This document shows, one piece after another, positions 15,069 to 21,597 of a DNA stretch of 21,597 nucleotides (position 1 is the first letter of the stretch; each line of letters begins with the position of its first letter). The notes under the pieces were generated by a model. It was not told the DNA's origin, searched no databases, and saw nothing but the letters and a program-made list of their open reading frames with translations. The stretch is from Bacteriovoracaceae bacterium (GTDB taxonomy: Bacteria > Bdellovibrionota > Bacteriovoracia > Bacteriovoracales > Bacteriovoracaceae): the NCBI GenBank assembly GCA_023146355.1, contig JAGLCH010000096.1, positions 1 through 21,597 on the forward strand, read 5' to 3'. Position numbers and translations under genes: made by a program.

Positions 15069-15455
15069 ATGAAAAATAATGATAATGATAATGTAGAAAT
15101 TCTATTGGTTGAGGGAGATCTAACTAAACGCAATGAGCTCGCTCTCAGATTGCGCAGTAAGGGACACTTCATTGACATGGCCAAAAATGGCTTCCATAGC
15201 ATTAAAGAAATCGAAGAGAATAACTACAAGCTGATGATTATTTCCGATAATATGAAAGATATGGGGATTGAAGAAATTGTCACTATAATTAGATCAATGG
15301 AGAATAAGAAGAAAACTCCCATAATCCTCTACGACCCGCCAACAAATTCTATTGATATTGATCTGCTAGTTAATGAGCTATCAGTTAATCATATTATTCT
15401 ATCTCGAGATTTTAATCAGCTGATTACAAAAGTCAGTACTTATGTAAAAAAATAA
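15069..15455 (+). CDS. Stand-alone degenerate receiver (CheY-like) protein
   Basis: This 128-residue protein has the length and order of a single receiver domain. VEILLVEGD at residues 9-17 is the beta-1 strand with acidic residues Glu15 and Asp17. KLMIISDNMKDMG aligns with the canonical D-x-x-M-P loop, but the phosphoacceptor position is Ser59, followed by Asp60. The conserved lysine near the end is replaced by Arg in HIILSRDF, and the Thr/Ser switch position reads ILYD. Classical phosphorylation therefore looks lost or shifted by one residue, so this is probably a pseudo-receiver that works by binding a partner. No output domain is present. There is no convincing Shine-Dalgarno sequence before the ATG. 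Its partner could be the neighbouring secreted proteins or a distant kinase; the sequence does not say. Confidence 0.8.
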   Translation: MKNNDNDNVEILLVEGDLTKRNELALRLRSKGHFIDMAKNGFHSIKEIEENNYKLMIISDNMKDMGIEEIVTIIRSMENKKKTPIILYDPPTNSIDIDLLVNELSVNHIILSRDFNQLITKVSTYVKK

Positions 15456-15518
15456 GACACTATGTCATTATACCAACACTTTACATCGATATAAATACCC
15501 TAAATTACACACTGCTCA

Positions 15519-15535
15519 TTGGCACATAACTTGTA
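15519..15535 (+). promoter_or_regulatory. Sigma-54-like promoter
   Basis: TTGGCAC-ATAAC-TTGTA matches the sigma-54 layout: GG at -24 (15521-15522), ten bases, then GT (15533-15534) in place of the usual GC. The transcript would start near 15546, about 25 nt before the ATG at 15571. The single -12 mismatch keeps confidence modest. Confidence 0.4.
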
Positions 15536-15552
15536 TTAGTAATAACAAGTTA
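15527..15552. promoter_or_regulatory. Inverted repeat at the transcript start of the 15571 gene
   Basis: TAACTTGT and ACAAGTTA flank a 10-bp centre. The left arm overlaps the -12 part of the sigma-54-like site and the right arm covers the expected start, so it could be an operator or a hairpin at the 5' end of the mRNA. Confidence 0.4.
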
Positions 15553-15570
15553 CTTATCGGAGCAATTATT

Positions 15571-16209
15571 ATGAAAAACTTCATTCTACCTCTTATTCTT
15601 TTAATGGCACTTGCCGTGAATCAATTTACTACTAGTAATAATTCACCCACTCGTTCCATCGCTTCTGTGGAAACAGAGGAAGCTAGTGAGGCCCCTATTT
15701 TAAATACCGTTGGCGACGACTGCGTAGAATGTCGTTTGGCCGCACTTCAAATTCAAAATTTGTATCAAATGATAGAAGTATTTGCGATGAACCAAGTAGT
15801 TCTGAGTCAGTTAGCATCACCGAAGTACGATCCTAATGCCTCCTCTATTATGGAGCAAATGGGAAATTACACAGACCAACTATATGCTAGTAACCCGCTA
15901 GTTACGGGAAGAATTAATGACTATGCCATGGAACGAGATGCTTCTACTCATAACACACTCCCACTCTATCAGGGGATCCAAGGCTACGGGTTTAATTACG
16001 ACTCGTACCTAGGAAATTCTAGTAGTGTTCAAAGTGTGCAGCAAGCTGGATTTAACTTTAGTGCTCCCCCTATGGATATAGACCCCACCTACCGTAGAAT
16101 GAGTCAATTTGGTGGTTTTCAGTTTGGCAATCAAGTAGATAGACTACCAAAAATGCCAGAAGTTTTACTCACAGATTCATTTAATGCTTACCCTTCTGAG
16201 TTCATCTAA
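15571..16209 (+). CDS. Secreted protein of unknown function
   Basis: This is a 212-residue protein that I do not recognise. The N-terminus MKNFILPLILLMALAVNQFT is a signal sequence or membrane anchor, and no lipobox is seen. A short acidic linker (ETEEASEAP) is followed by DDCVECRLAALQIQNLYQMI, a CxxC motif at the head of an amphipathic helix. The rest is rich in Asn, Gln, Ser, Tyr and Gly with FNFSAPPMDIDP and repeated FGGFQFGN-like segments, suggesting a flexible surface or periplasmic protein. GGAG lies upstream of the ATG. A sigma-54-like site and an inverted repeat (TAACTTGT/ACAAGTTA) precede it, implying regulated expression. A hairpin lies 32 bp after the stop. Confidence 0.75.
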   Translation: MKNFILPLILLMALAVNQFTTSNNSPTRSIASVETEEASEAPILNTVGDDCVECRLAALQIQNLYQMIEVFAMNQVVLSQLASPKYDPNASSIMEQMGNYTDQLYASNPLVTGRINDYAMERDASTHNTLPLYQGIQGYGFNYDSYLGNSSSVQSVQQAGFNFSAPPMDIDPTYRRMSQFGGFQFGNQVDRLPKMPEVLLTDSFNAYPSEFI

Positions 16210-16241
16210 GTATCTATAGAATAAGACATTCATACCGTAAA

Positions 16242-16262
16242 TGGGAGCTACATCAGCTCCCA
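16242..16262 (+). terminator. Stem-loop after the 15571 gene, no T-run
   Basis: TGGGAGCT-ACATC-AGCTCCCA is a perfect 8-bp hairpin 32 bp after the stop codon. It lacks a following T-run, so it may be a weak or factor-dependent terminator, or an mRNA-stabilising end. Confidence 0.45.
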
Positions 16263-16280
16263 CACTATTGTTGAGCGTTT

Positions 16281-16395
16281 TACTCCGGAAAAATATTCCT
16301 CAATTTTTCTCCCAAAATGGCGATATAGTTCTTACCGGAGCTTTAACGGAATAGAGGCCCATAACGATCTCAACGGACTGAGTGCCATTTTTTTT
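16281..16395 (+). promoter_or_regulatory. Possible structured leader before the zinc-ribbon/recJ pair
   Basis: AAAATGGC (16314-16321) can pair with GCCATTTT (16383-16390), which runs into an eight-T tract and resembles the last stem of a terminator. CTCCGG upstream can instead pair with CCGGAG inside the enclosed 61 nt. A smaller CTCA/TGAG stem lies near the end. The GAGG ribosome-binding site follows directly. It matches no riboswitch class that I recognise. Confidence 0.35.
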
Positions 16396-16406
16396 CATGA
16401 GGAAAA

Positions 16407-16652
16407 ATGAAGACAGAAATTCGTACAAACCAAAGCACCAAAGTTTTAATCAGAGTCTGCCACAGTTGTGGAGAAGTGATTGAGTCACCTGAAGAACCTC
16501 GGCGCTGCCATGGCTGCAAAAAATCATTCCTACCCCTTAACTACTTCCAGAAAGTTCACGCAAAAAACAGTGAAGAATACCGACAGATGTTTGTTAAAGG
16601 CGATGAGCTTCACGAGGATGAGCTAATAAAGGGACTACTAGTTATCTGGTAA
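16407..16652 (+). CDS. Small zinc-ribbon protein
   Basis: This 81-residue protein has two CxxC pairs, CHSC (Cys18, Cys21) and CHGC (Cys34, Cys37), spaced as in a zinc ribbon that would bind one zinc ion. The basic residues around the second pair (RRCHGCKKS) would suit nucleic acid or protein binding. The C-terminal half (EEYRQMFVKGDELHEDELIKGLLVIW) looks helical and acidic. GAGG lies 6 bp before the ATG. RecJ follows 16 bp after the stop, so the two are likely co-transcribed, and an auxiliary role for RecJ or RNA polymerase is possible. The specific family is not known to me. Confidence 0.85.
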   Translation: MKTEIRTNQSTKVLIRVCHSCGEVIESPEEPRRCHGCKKSFLPLNYFQKVHAKNSEEYRQMFVKGDELHEDELIKGLLVIW

Positions 16653-16668
16653 AAAGTTCCTCTTAGCG

Positions 16669-18396
16669 ATGAGGATGTGGTATTTTCAGTGTATGAATGC
16701 ACAAATACTACACCCTGTTGTAATAAAACTACTTGAGTCCAAAGGCCTAAATAAAAGTGAGTTCGAAGAGTTTTTCTCTTGGGACCTGAAGGCCTTACCT
16801 GACCTCACCTCACTCAAAGATACCCAGAAAGCATCGAGTCGAATTATCGATGCCATTCTAGCAAATGAACAAATTGGAATTTATGGAGACTACGACGTAG
16901 ATGGAACCACCAGCTGCGCAACGTTCTATCAATTTTTCAAGATGGTCGGAGTAAATGTTGAATTATTTCAACCGAGCCGTTTCGTAGAAGGTTATGGACT
17001 CCATAATTCATCAATAGATAAGGCCCTTGAAAGGGGAGTAAAGGTTCTAATCACTGTCGATTGTGGAATCTCTAGTTCAGGACCTGCAGACTACGCCCTA
17101 GAAAAAAATATTGACCTAATCATCACTGATCATCACGAAGATGCTGCTCCTGAAATCCCCAAGGCCTATGCAATTATTAATCCCAGCAGAAGAGATGAGC
17201 CAGCAGATTGGGAACAGAAGTCACTTGCGGGAGTGGGAGTGGCCTTCGCTCTTTGTATGCAAATAAGAAAAGATCTCTTGGCACGAAACATGGAGTGCCC
17301 ATCAATTTATCCCCTACTTCAGTATGTGGCCGTAGGAACAGTTTGTGATTTAGCAAAATTAAATCCCATGAATTTAAAGCTCGTGCGCCATGGCCTAAAG
17401 CAAATTCTCACCACTCAATATCCAGGCCTAAAAATATTTTTCTCACAAGACGAGCGAAAAGCAGGATTTGTTCCCAGTGAAAAATTATCTTTTGGAATAG
17501 GTCCCATGATTAATTCAAAAGGTCGTTTAGATCATCCAGAGAAGGCCCTCAGACTTCTTAACTGCACAGACTCCGATACAGCATTCAATCTGTACTCACA
17601 CCTAGACGCCTGTAATAAAGAGCGTAAGCTCATTCAATCGGAAGTCTACGCTGAGGCCAAAGAGCAAGCTAAAAAAAGTGTACTGAGAGGAGAGCACCTT
17701 ATCAGTATCGTTTACGCACCCGAGTGGCATGAGGGAGTGATTGGAATTGTTGCCTCTAGACTTGTAGAAGAATTCAAGGTTCCCGCCATTGTTTTCACAA
17801 ACTCAAGTAAGAAAGGGATAATTAAGGCCTCGGCCCGAAGTGCCAGTGAACTTGATATGTTTAAGTGTTTAAATGCCTGCAGTGATCTCTTTATAAAATT
17901 TGGAGGACACAAAGCTGCTGCTGGACTATCGATGGAAGAAGACAAACTTCCGCTTCTACGCAATAAGATGAAAACACTTTTAAAAGATGTGCCTGAAATT
18001 GAGCGTGTAGTACAAGATCACTATGACCTTGAAATATCACTTGAAGAAATCACACCACGCCTAGCAAAGAATTTAGAAATGATGGAGCCCTTTGGAATGG
18101 GCAATTCTAAACCACTATTTAAAAGTAAGGGAGTTCAATTGGATTCCTTCTCTTTAATGAAAGATGTTCATGTGCGCTGGAATTTATCCTCCCAAAGTAA
18201 TCCGAAAATAAAAATGCGAGGGGTAACTTTTAATCATATTGGAAAATACGGTATTATTCATCCTGATAAGCTTTTTGAAGAGCAGCGTAAAACGGGAAAA
18301 GACCTCACCATCTATTATCGCTTAGGAATTAATCGTTTCAACGGGAATGAGTACTTGCAGTTGATGGTTGAGAAAATCACCTACGACGAGCTATAA
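16669..18396 (+). CDS. recJ: Single-stranded-DNA-specific exonuclease RecJ
   Basis: RecJ degrades single-stranded DNA 5' to 3' in recombination and mismatch or excision repair. The 575-residue length is normal for the family. The DHH phosphoesterase motifs are all visible: IGIYGDYDVDGTTS (Asp74, 76, 78), ITVDCGISS, and ITDHHE with Asp154-His155-His156. The DHHA1 domain has the signature FGGHKAAAGLSM, and MEPFGMGNSKPLF opens the C-terminal OB-like domain. The start is uncertain: ATG codons at 16669, 16675 and 16693 are in frame and none has a clear Shine-Dalgarno sequence, so translation may be coupled to the zinc-ribbon gene ending 16 bp upstream. The protein ends tail-to-tail with the cyclophilin gene. 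Confidence 0.96.
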   Translation: MRMWYFQCMNAQILHPVVIKLLESKGLNKSEFEEFFSWDLKALPDLTSLKDTQKASSRIIDAILANEQIGIYGDYDVDGTTSCATFYQFFKMVGVNVELFQPSRFVEGYGLHNSSIDKALERGVKVLITVDCGISSSGPADYALEKNIDLIITDHHEDAAPEIPKAYAIINPSRRDEPADWEQKSLAGVGVAFALCMQIRKDLLARNMECPSIYPLLQYVAVGTVCDLAKLNPMNLKLVRHGLKQILTTQYPGLKIFFSQDERKAGFVPSEKLSFGIGPMINSKGRLDHPEKALRLLNCTDSDTAFNLYSHLDACNKERKLIQSEVYAEAKEQAKKSVLRGEHLISIVYAPEWHEGVIGIVASRLVEEFKVPAIVFTNSSKKGIIKASARSASELDMFKCLNACSDLFIKFGGHKAAAGLSMEEDKLPLLRNKMKTLLKDVPEIERVVQDHYDLEISLEEITPRLAKNLEMMEPFGMGNSKPLFKSKGVQLDSFSLMKDVHVRWNLSSQSNPKIKMRGVTFNHIGKYGIIHPDKLFEEQRKTGKDLTIYYRLGINRFNGNEYLQLMVEKITYDEL

Positions 18397-18418
18397 AAAA
18401 GGCTCCCGAAGGAGCCTT
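18395..18418 (-). terminator. Terminator of the rsgA-cyclophilin operon
   Basis: The 8-bp stem AAGGCTCC/GGAGCCTT with a 4-nt loop is followed by a T-run only on the minus strand. It therefore terminates the leftward operon. recJ lacks a T-run of its own here. Confidence 0.85.
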
Positions 18419-18422
18419 GCAC

Positions 18423-18965
18423 TTACTTTCTTACAATCGTTACTTTTTCCATCAGGATATCGTTACTTGGACGATCCATCATTCCGGTTTTAGTCTGTCC
18501 TATTTGATTAATTATATCCATTCCGTTGATGATCTTACCAAATACAGTGTGACGGCCGTTTAGGTGCGGAGTTGGTGCTAGAGTTACAAAAAATTGTGAG
18601 CCGTTTGTTCCCGGTCCTGCATTGGCCATTGAAAGAATACCAGGAACGTCGTGCTTAAGTTCAGAAGTGCACTCATCAGCAAATTTATAACCAGGTCCGC
18701 CAACTCCCTTTCCTTCAGGACATCCACCCTGAATCATAAATCCTTCAATTACGCGATGAAAGATAAGTCCATCATAATAAGGACCTTCTTTTACTGTCTC
18801 TTGACGACCTTCAGCTAAATTCACAAAGTTCCAAACAGTCTCTGGGCACTCTTTTGCGTAAAGCTCAATTTCAAAGTCTCCCATATTTGTTTTTACTTCG
18901 GCATAAATTCTATCGATGTCTTCTTTATAATCGCACTTTTCAACACTTTTTCCTGAACCAAACAT
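18423..18965 (-). CDS. Cyclophilin-type peptidyl-prolyl cis-trans isomerase
   Basis: This 180-residue enzyme isomerises Xaa-Pro bonds to assist protein folding. Core cyclophilin signatures are present: FHRVIEGFMIQGGCP (with the catalytic Arg after FH), GILSMANAGPGTNGSQFFVTLAPTPHLNGRHTVFGKI, and a start that fits the fold (YAEVKTNMGDFEIELY). There is no signal peptide, so it is cytoplasmic, like PpiB. GGAG lies before the ATG. The gene begins 18 bp after the lipoprotein gene and is the last gene of the rsgA operon, just before its terminator. Confidence 0.96.
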   Translation of the reverse strand: MFGSGKSVEKCDYKEDIDRIYAEVKTNMGDFEIELYAKECPETVWNFVNLAEGRQETVKEGPYYDGLIFHRVIEGFMIQGGCPEGKGVGGPGYKFADECTSELKHDVPGILSMANAGPGTNGSQFFVTLAPTPHLNGRHTVFGKIINGMDIINQIGQTKTGMMDRPSNDILMEKVTIVRK

Positions 18966-18983
18966 GGTTACTCCTTTAATTAA

Positions 18984-19742
18984 TTAGTAGTTATGTATTT
19001 TAAATTTTCCAATAAATTCGGATGGTGCCTCTTTAGCTGGGATGTAGAGATGAATATCCTGATCTTTGCGCAAAAGTCTTTCAACTTCTAATTGAAATCC
19101 TAACTGCTGCTTTTTCTCAGAGTCAAATACAGAGAACATATCAAAGGGTATCATCAAAATATTATCCCCAAATACTTTTTTAGAATTGATAAATCTTTTT
19201 AAAGCTCGGTGATCCATGCAGAGAGAAATGAATACGGGATGACCTAGATCCATAGATTTAGAACGCATGAGGCGTACTAGATCATTCATTTTTTCTTTTG
19301 AATCTAAGACGGGATCAATCCATACTAAGTTTACTCTTTTAAATTTTGGTGATTTAAATGCGAAAATACCACTTTGTATCCTATCAGAGACATCATAGAA
19401 GATAATTTCTTCATCTTTTAACATCAAAAACTCAGAGTTATAAAACTCCATCTTGGAATGACGCTCAAGATTAAGATAATACTGAAACTGAATGGCATCT
19501 CTATAATTTAACTGAAAATTATTTTGAAGCTTTGGCAGATTGATGAACTTGATCTCAGATTGACGTTTACAACTGCCTGAACGTGATACATTTACCCACT
19601 GCGGGATATCACCCATAAAAAAGCGCTCTATTCCTGAGCTTACATAGTAACGGCCCAAGTTACGCCTCTTCATGCCATTATCACGAGTGGTTTGGCAGCC
19701 AAAGGCCAGCAAAAGAATAGAAATTATCAACAGTTTGTTCAT
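18984..19742 (-). CDS. Predicted lipoprotein of unknown function
   Basis: This is a 252-residue protein that I do not recognise. It has a lipoprotein signal, MNKLLIISILLLAFGC, with the lipid-bearing cysteine at residue 16, followed by QTTRDNG. The residue after Cys is Gln, so outer-membrane sorting would be expected by the usual E. coli rule. The mature part has mixed alpha/beta character (VNLVWIDPVLDS, HPVFISLCMDHRALKRFI, ILMIPFDMFSVFD), looking like a Rossmann-type fold but with no identifiable active site. The Shine-Dalgarno match (AGGCAG) is weak. It sits between the PilZ gene, 41 bp upstream, and the cyclophilin gene. Confidence 0.8.
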   Translation of the reverse strand: MNKLLIISILLLAFGCQTTRDNGMKRRNLGRYYVSSGIERFFMGDIPQWVNVSRSGSCKRQSEIKFINLPKLQNNFQLNYRDAIQFQYYLNLERHSKMEFYNSEFLMLKDEEIIFYDVSDRIQSGIFAFKSPKFKRVNLVWIDPVLDSKEKMNDLVRLMRSKSMDLGHPVFISLCMDHRALKRFINSKKVFGDNILMIPFDMFSVFDSEKKQQLGFQLEVERLLRKDQDIHLYIPAKEAPSEFIGKFKIHNY

Positions 19743-19783
19743 CTGCCTGATTCTATCTCAAAAAATTTAATAAGTAGAGTTCC

Positions 19784-20239
19784 CTAGACGAAAAACACCT
19801 TCGCATCTCCGCGGTCAACTACAGAGTGCTCAGCGAATAGGTACATGAAGTCGATAAAGCTCTTTAGCCCTTTAAAGCTTGGAGTTGATTGATCGAATTC
19901 ACAACCATAACGCATGAACGTCTTACCGTGCTCAATATATTCCTGACCGTACTGCACTTTGATAAATACAGGAATGAAGGAATTTTTGGTGAAGTACATT
20001 CTAAACTTAATCTCTTCGCCCTCTTCGAATTTACTATCAGTTCTCTCATTCCATGGAACTTGGATCATACATCCGTCATGGGAAATATCTACGAGATTAA
20101 GTGGATAGATTCCACCGCCTTCGTCCATTGTAGCGTAGGCCCCGAGAAAATTATTAAACACTATTCGTTCAAATGCACGACGCTTGTGTTCGATGTTTTC
20201 TTCTCTTTTCTTATTAAAATCAAGTACTTTGTCCGACAT
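19784..20239 (-). CDS. PilZ-domain protein, likely c-di-GMP binding
   Basis: This 151-residue cytoplasmic protein carries both PilZ hallmarks: the RxxxR motif in KRRAFERI (Arg21 and Arg25) and DxSxxG in VDISHDGCMI. GEEIKFRMYF and YGCEFDQS are typical beta strands of the same fold. By family it should bind cyclic di-GMP and change shape to act on a partner such as a motility or surface apparatus. I chose the ATG at 20239 because AGGAG lies 8 bp upstream; a longer in-frame start at 20290 lacks a site. It lies 82 bp after rsgA in the same direction. No diguanylate cyclase is in this window. Confidence 0.85.
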   Translation of the reverse strand: MSDKVLDFNKKREENIEHKRRAFERIVFNNFLGAYATMDEGGGIYPLNLVDISHDGCMIQVPWNERTDSKFEEGEEIKFRMYFTKNSFIPVFIKVQYGQEYIEHGKTFMRYGCEFDQSTPSFKGLKSFIDFMYLFAEHSVVDRGDAKVFFV

Positions 20240-20321
20240 GCTTGCGCTCCTGGTACTATTAGTCCAGTAGCTGTATCGGAGATTTTTCACAATTTCTTTA
20301 GAACCTAAGTGAATTAATCGA

Positions 20322-21272
20322 CTATTTCTTTTGCCAATCAGGAGTGACTTCTAGCTCCTCAAGAATGCGCCAATAGGATTGCAAACGTGAAAACAAAAGC
20401 TTTGCTTGGTATTCGTCTTCAATCAGATAAAAAGCGCATCCCTTTACCCCTTCTTTGTGGGTGCAGTTATTAAACTTGCAGTGAGTAGACATCTCTTCGA
20501 GATCGGGAAAATACTCGATAAAATTATCAGACATGATGTCTTGGAGAGAAAACGAGCGAACACCTGGTGAATCAATTAGAGTAAAGAGGTCAAGATCCAG
20601 CATTTCTGCCCATGTAGTAGTATGGGAACCTTTATTAGATTTTCCAATTATATTGGTTTTGAGTTCGACCTTAATCTCTCCTCCGGCCAGAGCGTTGATT
20701 GTCTTACTCTTCCCAACTCCTGACTGCCCTAAAAAGATAGCAGTACGATCACGCAGGGCCTCAACGAGCTCCCCATATCCCTTCTCAAGGTATTTGGGAA
20801 CGTATTCCTTATCAAGGGCAGTGCATTCAAAACAATCGACACCTAGTGCTTTTAGGCGGTCCTGCTCAAAACAAATATCAAATTCTTCAGGATCGTATTC
20901 ATCCATTTTATTGAAAACAACAACTGGGCGAATTCCCCATTGTGAAGCGCGCACTAAGAAGCGATCGATGATTCCTCTCTTGAATGTTGGTCTAGAAACA
21001 GATATCAGGATAACCATCAAGTCACAGTTGCTACTGATAACCTTTCTCTTTTGTTCCCGAACTAGGATGCGAAACACCTCACTGGTGCGATCTTCCATTT
21101 CCGTGATAACGAGTTCACCATTTTCGTCAATAATCTCGACGTAATCCCCTACTACTAGAGATCTTTTTCCCTTAAGAAGATTTCCCAGTGCTTTAGCCTG
21201 TACAATCTCTCCAGTAGATTCGACCTTACAATCGAATTCTCTTTTGGCAGACCTGTAGATCCTTGCTCTCAA
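20322..21272 (-). CDS. rsgA: Ribosome small-subunit-dependent GTPase RsgA
   Basis: RsgA is a circularly permuted GTPase that helps finish 30S ribosome assembly. The 316-residue length fits. An N-terminal OB-fold (about 1-75) comes before the G4 motif NKMD (Asn121-Asp124), then the P-loop GQSGVGKS (182-189) and DSPGVRSF (G3), in the permuted order that defines the family. A C-terminal zinc knuckle is given by HCKFNNCTHKEGVKGCAF. The start is TTG, with GGGGAG 6 bp upstream; no in-frame ATG keeps the N-terminal fold. It is the first gene of a likely four-gene operon with the PilZ, lipoprotein and cyclophilin genes. Confidence 0.96.
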   Translation of the reverse strand: MRARIYRSAKREFDCKVESTGEIVQAKALGNLLKGKRSLVVGDYVEIIDENGELVITEMEDRTSEVFRILVREQKRKVISSNCDLMVILISVSRPTFKRGIIDRFLVRASQWGIRPVVVFNKMDEYDPEEFDICFEQDRLKALGVDCFECTALDKEYVPKYLEKGYGELVEALRDRTAIFLGQSGVGKSKTINALAGGEIKVELKTNIIGKSNKGSHTTTWAEMLDLDLFTLIDSPGVRSFSLQDIMSDNFIEYFPDLEEMSTHCKFNNCTHKEGVKGCAFYLIEDEYQAKLLFSRLQSYWRILEELEVTPDWQKK

Positions 21273-21374
21273 TTAGCGCTCCCCATTCAACAAAAGTGGT
21301 TGATTTTGTCCAAAATTCAATGCCTTATCACTACAGCAATTTCGGATATCCGGCCACTATTCTTTAACTATTAC

Positions 21375-21403
21375 TTGACAAAAGCAAGCTACACCTTTAC
21401 TTT
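21375..21403 (+). promoter_or_regulatory. Promoter of tRNA-Arg
   Basis: TTGACA (perfect, 21375-21380) and TACTTT (21398-21403) are 17 bp apart. The transcript would start about 60 bp before the tRNA. Confidence 0.6.
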
Positions 21404-21472
21404 TGGCTTAACATAATTGAAACTGTTTTGCCGGTCGGAATCGACTATCAACGACTCTTTCATAACATATGA

Positions 21473-21549
21473 GCACCCGTAGCTCAGCTGGATAGAGCAT
21501 CCGCCTTCTAAGCGGACGGTCAATGGTTCGAATCCATTCGGGTGTACCA
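21473..21549 (+). tRNA. tRNA-Arg (anticodon TCT)
   Basis: The cloverleaf is complete at 77 nt. GCACCCG pairs with CGGGTGT (one G-U at the end), the D arm contains GCTC..GAGC, the anticodon stem TCCGC/GCGGA holds loop CTTCTAA with TCT, the T arm contains GGTTCGAATCC, and the discriminator A and CCA are encoded. Confidence 0.97.
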
Positions 21550-21557
21550 TTTCACTT

Positions 21558-21586
21558 AAAAACCTCGATTCTATCGAGGTTTTTTT
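21558..21586 (+). terminator. Terminator of tRNA-Arg
   Basis: AACCTCGA-TTCTA-TCGAGGTT is an 8-bp stem followed by T residues, 9 bp after the CCA end. The A-rich left flank may let it act in both directions. Confidence 0.9.
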
Positions 21587-21597
21587 ACGTCTGGAGT

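Noticed and set aside
15456..15466. GACA-CTA-TGTC hairpin as a terminator after the receiver gene
   Set aside because: The stem has only four base pairs and no T-run follows.
20533..21144. 203-codon frame on the plus strand
   Set aside because: It is antisense to rsgA, whose GTPase motifs are unmistakable; no start context supports it.
21473..21549. tRNA-Arg as an integration site for a mobile element
   Set aside because: No integrase gene or repeated tRNA 3' end is seen in the window; only a few bases follow the terminator.

Overview
The window is AT-rich bacterial chromosome, densely coded on both strands, with two tRNA genes. Nothing in it looks like a mobile element, prophage or CRISPR array. 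Several secreted or lipidated proteins of unknown family, paired secreted DNases, a PilZ protein, a BvgS-like hybrid kinase and RarA/RecJ/RsgA housekeeping genes suggest a Gram-negative environmental bacterium. The overall style fits the Bdellovibrio/Bacteriovorax group of predators. That placement is inference from gene content and base composition, not from a marker gene.

Layout. (1) 1-2324, minus: most of a membrane hybrid histidine kinase, cut by the left edge. (2) 2437-4616, plus: a secreted coiled-coil protein, probably from a leaderless mRNA, followed by rarA and a bidirectional terminator shared with a small exported protein (4668-5063, minus). (3) 5281-7152, plus: two paralogous secreted endonuclease I proteins, both starting with TTG. 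(4) 7361-10112, plus: a three-gene 2-oxoacid:ferredoxin oxidoreductase operon (ferredoxin, VorB-like alpha, fused beta-gamma). It has a clear promoter whose -35 box lies inside an inverted repeat, and ends in a strong terminator. (5) 10253-11188: a DEDDh exonuclease with a WYL-like C-terminal domain. (6) 11303-13605: lysine 2,3-aminomutase followed at once by a second KamA/EpmB-family radical SAM enzyme, then tRNA-Gly(GCC) and a bidirectional terminator. (7) 13789-14868, minus: a secreted Cys-rich protein with a Ser/Gly-rich beta-prone core. It is divergent from a degenerate receiver protein (15069-15455), which precedes a secreted protein with a sigma-54-like promoter. (8) 16407-18396: a zinc-ribbon protein and recJ behind a leader rich in inverted repeats. 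(9) 21272-18423, minus: apparent operon rsgA, PilZ protein, lipoprotein, cyclophilin, ending in a terminator. (10) 21473-21549: tRNA-Arg(UCU) with its own promoter and terminator.

Four genes use non-ATG starts (three TTG, one GTG), each backed by a visible Shine-Dalgarno sequence. The window does not hold one obvious new multi-gene defence or conflict system. The most unusual items are the exonuclease-WYL fusion, the tandem aminomutases, the promoter/operator of the oxidoreductase operon, the structured leader before the zinc-ribbon/recJ pair and two receiver domains that have lost their phosphoacceptor aspartate.
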